Source of the DNA: Gonium pectorale
Taxonomy: Eukaryota > Chlorophyta > Chlorophyceae > Chlamydomonadales > Volvocaceae
NCBI GenBank assembly: GCA_001584585.1
Contig: LSYV01000003.1
Coordinates: 1,933,687 to 1,997,686 of the forward strand
Length of the DNA stretch: 64,000 nucleotides
Direction of reading: 5' to 3'
Below, piece after piece: positions 59,885 to 64,000 of this stretch. Both the position numbers and the translations under genes were made by a program. Position 1 is the first letter of the stretch. Each line of letters starts with the position of its first letter. A model generated the notes under the pieces. That model made no database searches. It worked only from the letters and a program-made list of their open reading frames with translations, and was not told the DNA's origin.

Positions 59885-61459
59885 CTGGCAGTGGCGCCGG
59901 GCGGCCCCGTTGAGCACGGGGCCGCTGGGCGCGTAAGCGGCGTCCGTAAGGTGGATCTGGCCCCGCACAAGGTGCTCATCTTTAGCAACGCCCGCAGCCC
60001 GGAGCAGCAGGGCCGTCAGAGGACTGGATTCAACAAGTGAGTACGGGTGTAACACCGTTTCCCAGCGCCAATGCCGAAGGCAACCTGTGCACCGTGAGAT
60101 GGCTCGCCGGTTGCGACCGCGGCGTGCGTGGCGTGCATGCAATGCGAGGTCGATGCGCAAACCCTGCAGGGAAGCTGGTATGCTGCGCGTGCACTCCTGT
60201 ACGCTTTGGATTTGGTCGTCGGCCACGTGCCCAGCAATTGGACGTCCCGCACTGACCCGTGGGTCAGCACACGCCAAGGAGCATATCGCTCGCCTTCGTC
60301 CTTGCCATCTTTACGCAGTTGCGATGCTTGCATAACGCTGTGTAGAACCTGATAGATGCACGTTGCTGTGTGCATTACGACCGCAGGAGCATGCCGCACT
60401 GGTCCATGGAGCTCCTTGATTACTCTGAGAAGTGGGTAAACCCGCTTATCGGCTGGACTTCCACCGCCGACTCCATGCAGCAGGTGAGCTGGGCAAGCGT
60501 GCACATCTCGGAGTACCATTCACCCTGGCACGTTATGCGTGTGGAGCAATTGACTCTGCGCATGGCTCCCTGTACATGTTGGTCCAGTGCAATCATTGCT
60601 CCTGGGGCTTTATTCCAGGGAACTGCACTGTGGGTGACTCTTCACTTGTCGACCAGGTCTCGGAAGCCCTCCGCGCCGTACCGCCCCGACGTGGTTGACG
60701 TGTGCTATACTAGCTATCTATGGTCTATGGTCTACGGTCTGCCTTGCTTGCGTGCAAGGCCTTGGGTCAGGGGCGTTGCAAATGGCGAATGCTAGCTTTT
60801 GCTAATTGATCATTGCGTCTTGAGGTATGATTGGGACGCTGCAGTACCCTACATCTATCTTGGCGTCATGCGCCGCCGCGCCATAAACTGTACGGCCGGT
60901 TTAAGGCGTCGCAAGCGCCACTGACGTTGCTGCTGTCAGTACTCTGAGCAGCATCGCGGCGTGCTGTACAGGCGGCTGTGGCTCTGCAGTTCTACAGCGC
61001 GGATGAGGCCATCGCCTTTGCCAACCGGCAGGGCTGGAGTTACGAGGTGCGCTCAGCATTTTCTTTTGCAAGCACGTATATGTCAGGCCTCCAATGCGGC
61101 CGACTGTCAACGTCCTGAACTCCATGTCTGGAATTCCTCTTTGGGCATAGATCATCTAATGTGAACAGCGTGTGTGCTTTGATGTGTTTGACCTAGAGCC
61201 ACTGCAGCTTCCAGCGGGCTGCAGTAGCTGCAGCTGATGAGCTATGGCCGTCGAAGCGCGGCACAACTCCCTCTCTTTCCCGCTGTTCCAGGTGGAGCAG
61301 CCCAACGAGCCCCGCCAGGGCCGCAGCCGCCGCTGGGCCACGTATGGCGACAACTTCAGCGTCAAGCGCCACGGCCTGCCCGACCTGTCGCACCTGCCCT
61401 CCAATGCGGCTTCGGGGCGCGCCGCGGAGGGACACGGGCAGGGCGATGGCGGGAAGTGA
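59885..61459 (+). CDS. NDUFS4: NADH:ubiquinone oxidoreductase subunit NDUFS4 (18 kDa), 5' exon missing
   Basis: An accessory subunit of mitochondrial complex I at the NADH-oxidising N module. The exons are 59885-60036, 60387-60483, 60972-61046 and 61292-61459. All are GT-AG, phases are continuous, and the stop is TGA. Visible family landmarks in order: GRVSGVRKVDLAPHKVLIFS (plant form VSGIPEEHL...V.IYSPA), WSMELLDYSEKWVNPLIGWT followed by STADSMQ (family WENPLMGWTST.DP), QFYSADEAIAFANRQGWSYE (family F...E.A..FAE..GW.Y), and RRWATYGDNFSVKRHG (family KSY..NF.WK). The basic C-terminal tail (DLSHLPSNAAS...) is longer than in animals. The first exon shown begins with codon phase 0, so an upstream exon must encode the start and mitochondrial presequence; it was not found with certainty. 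Confidence 0.9.
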
Positions 61460-63253
61460 ACGGTGCTACGCACCTGGAGGTCATGAATGGGCGGCGCAAG
61501 CCCTGGAGCAGAGGAGCGACGCGTCGTGATGGACTGGATCCTCATGGGACAGGCGGACAGCGCGTGGCGGGTGAAGAGCATGCAGCTGGTGGTACGACCT
61601 GCAGCTGCGATCAGGCAGGTTCCTGGAGTGCTGACATGGGCGCATGGCGTCTGCGCATGGAGCAAGCCGTGGTGCGGGATCTAGGGAAGAAAAGATCGGG
61701 CGGGCTGGATCCAGTCCAGAAGAGGACATGGCGGGTCCGCTGCTGGGCGCGTGTGTCCACCTGACCACCAGCCATGGTGCGGCACTTGCACCGTGCAGCG
61801 TGAGAGACGCACTTTGCTGGCACCAACTGGATTCTGTACTGCCGCCGCGTTACATGACGTACGGACGGGCGTACGGGTGTGCGGTGGGTGTTCTTACATC
61901 ATAAGTTGGGGACCGTTATCCGTACGTATGTCAGTTACTTGCGTGCGACAGTTTCACTCGCTGGGCACGCCTTACGCCGGTGGCTGTTATGTTGTTGCAG
62001 CTGCCGTGCCACCGCCGAACTGTTTGAGCTCTTATGCAGTTGTGATTGAGACCACCTAGTGGGGAGGAGCAGTAACACCAAAAGCATGTGTAACACTGCA
62101 ACGAACGAGGGCATTCGCTACGTGGCAACCATAGCATTCGCTGCCCGCACCCTTAGACTGCTTGCTACCAGGCAGTGGGTACGCAAGACAGCACGGGGAA
62201 AAAAGCGCCAGGGCATCGGTTACTCAGCGATATCCGCGCGCAGTCACGTACGTCACAAGGTTACAGGTACCCGTCAAAGCCTGTGCGGCCATGGGTAGAT
62301 CGTAAGTAGACACGACTGCGACTGGCGCGCATCCAACCAACCCACTCGTCATTCTTCAACGCCCTGTTAAGATTATAAACCGCAAGGTAACATTGATTGA
62401 AACTTCATGTAAAACTCCGTCAGGAAAATCCTCGGGCAGCACCCGAACATCTCGTATCGCCGGCTGCACACCTTGCGGTGCGCGTGGCCTTTATGATCAG
62501 CAAGTGGCACCATGAATCGCCTTTACGCGTCGCTTACCGCACCCCTCTCGCCATACGCATCGGGCCGCTTGACTGCGCCTTGCTCTCAAAGGCTGGCCTC
62601 CAAATGAAGTGCGAATCTACTTATGCAAGTCACATAGTACAGCCCGCCCAAGTGTAAACATTGAAGCAGGCATGCAGGACTCGTGCAGTTGCACGGACCC
62701 CGTACTGCCCAAGCATGGGTGTGTCAATGAACCTCATTCGTGCACCGTACGAACGCAATGCAGGAACGTCCCATTCGAGCCCATAACGGCGGTGAGACCC
62801 TTTCGGCCTGCGCGCGCGGTGGGCAGCCAACCGCACTGTAGCGATTGCACCACATGCCGACCGGCTAAGCACGATCGTCTCCACCCCATCATACCCCGAA
62901 CACATCAACGGCAGAGGCTAGGGCCAGCTCAGGATAAAGGGCTTCGTGGAGCTGCGGGGCAGCATCGACACCGTCAGTGCCCACAAAGAGGCACGTCGCA
63001 AACACAAGGAGTGCTATTACAATGCATCTAATGGAAGAGCATGCCGGGCGCATGCCATGCGTTGCTAAGTGCGGAGTGGGCAGGCGCTAAGCCACAAGTC
63101 GCAGTAGTCAAGCAAACTCCGCTCCGGCTCCAGATTACCACTTCCGGCTTCCGTGGACCGCCCCAAACCAGTACTTCCGATTCATTGGAACAACTCACAG
63201 TTCTAGTTTGCACTGCATGCCAACTTCCTCCCCAGTCGGCGCACGGCGCACTG
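61460..63253. other. Intergenic stretch, no gene recognised
   Basis: This is the 3' flank of NDUFS4. A TGTAA signal lies at 62089-62093 on the plus strand. Other frames are short and featureless. Confidence 0.5.
62089..62093 (+). promoter_or_regulatory. Candidate TGTAA poly(A) signal of NDUFS4
   Basis: TGTAA on the coding strand about 630 bases after the stop. It is only position-based. Confidence 0.3.
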
Positions 63254-64000
63254 TTATAATGGCCGAACCGCCATAAGCGGTGTGCCCACGGCAGTCCTCG
63301 GTCCCTCCCATGGCCCCAGCGGCCCAACAGCAGCCGCCTCCAGCGCCGGCGTGGACGGCTGCCCGCGAGCACTGCCAGCGCCGCTCCCCGCGCCCCAGCC
63401 GGTCCCAGCACCGTTGCCACCACTACCCAACACCGGCAACCCGGGGGCTTGTGCGGACTCATCCACCGGACCACCACGAGACTGCCCCCGAGCGGACACG
63501 CGCCTCAGCCCGGCGCTGCCGCTACCGGCCCTGCCAGCGCTGAACGGAAGGCCGCTGCTGGCGCCGGGCCAACCGCTGCCTGGACCCAAGTCCAAGAACA
63601 TATCCAAACCCATGGCGACGGGATCGTAGACTGCACCAGGAGGGTCGGCATAGGGGCTATCCTCGTGAGCCGCCCAGGCCGCTGTGACTGGTGAGCCAGC
63701 TCCTGAGCGCGCGGGGTGAAAAGGCTGTCCGGTCTCGGGCGGCGCCGCAGAGGACAACCATGCGGCAGCCGCAGCGGCGGTGGCGGCGATCGGGCTTGCA
63801 ACTAGAGGAAGGGCCGATGTAACTGTCAACGGTCCCAGGGTCGTACCGGGTCCCGGAGGCGAGGAGGCGCGCAGCCCGCTGGGCAGACCTGGAGGCAGGC
63901 TTACGTGCGGGGCCTGACGATACGGCGAGCTATCCCGGCCCTTACCACGCCCTGACGCGGACGACGGAGGAAGGGGAGGCGGCAAGGCGCTGCCGTCGAG
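63254..64000 (-). CDS. Low-complexity GC-rich coding piece, continues past right edge
   Basis: A minus-strand frame is open from the right edge to a TAA at 63254-63256, about 248 codons. It is rich in Pro, Gly, Ser and Ala with short tracts (ATAAAAAAWL, SGGNGAGTGWGAGSGAG). The only more structured patch is VYDPVAMGLDMFLDLGPGSG. GC content and codon use (third-position G/C) contrast with the flanking intergenic DNA, which suggests a real exon of a long disordered or regulatory protein. I do not recognise it. The true exon end may be a splice site before the stop. Confidence 0.5.
   Translation of the reverse strand, partial: LDGSALPPPLPPSSASGRGKGRDSSPYRQAPHVSLPPGLPSGLRASSPPGPGTTLGPLTVTSALPLVASPIAATAAAAAAWLSSAAPPETGQPFHPARSGAGSPVTAAWAAHEDSPYADPPGAVYDPVAMGLDMFLDLGPGSGWPGASSGLPFSAGRAGSGSAGLRRVSARGQSRGGPVDESAQAPGLPVLGSGGNGAGTGWGAGSGAGSARGQPSTPALEAAAVGPLGPWEGPRTAVGTPLMAVRPL

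Overview
This window looks like nuclear DNA of a volvocine green alga (Chlamydomonas/Volvox group). The genes are rich in short GT-AG introns and have GC-rich exons in a milder background. Candidate TGTAA poly(A) signals occur. The gene families are also typical of these algae: giant multi-PAS membrane proteins, an octotricopeptide (OPR) organelle-RNA protein, a LINE remnant, and an RNA polymerase II CTD made of YSPTSPA heptads. A Volvox-like genome would fit, but the species is inference.

Layout, left to right. 1-2925 (minus): 5' part of PAS/membrane gene copy A, which runs off the left edge. 2926-7334: mostly empty, with a 5'-truncated LINE fragment (about 4135-5079) containing a 20-base N gap. 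7335-25895 (minus): complete-looking 18.6 kb paralogue, copy B, with an N-terminal membrane module, at least six PAS-like segments and a C-terminal membrane module. The first exons of A and B have equal lengths (exon 2 differs by one codon), which makes the 5' gene models strong. 27418-30735 (minus): OPR-repeat protein. 30736-33256: intergenic, with one orphan exon-like piece and repeats. 33257-44222 (plus): RPB1, the largest subunit of RNA polymerase II, modelled here base by base as 29 exons and 1846 residues. 46133-47420 (minus): two halves of a histidine-phosphatase-like protein in swapped order. 49571-58000 (minus): a large membrane protein resembling the plant At3g28720/At5g58100 family, with its 5' end not found. 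59885-61459 (plus): NDUFS4 subunit of mitochondrial complex I, with the presequence exon not resolved. 63254-64000 (minus): GC-rich low-complexity coding piece entering from the right edge.

The genes are not an operon or a pathway. They are independent nuclear genes for transcription (RPB1), organelle RNA handling (OPR), respiration (NDUFS4), and membrane or sensory functions. The most unusual signals are the loss of nearly all clamp zinc ligands in an otherwise canonical RPB1, a 21-nt microexon that carries exactly one CTD heptad, a 105-bp higher-order repeat inside the CTD, the near-identical 182-bp tract shared by the two PAS genes across an exon and its intron, and the permuted phosphatase locus. 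No tRNA, rRNA or CRISPR array was recognised.
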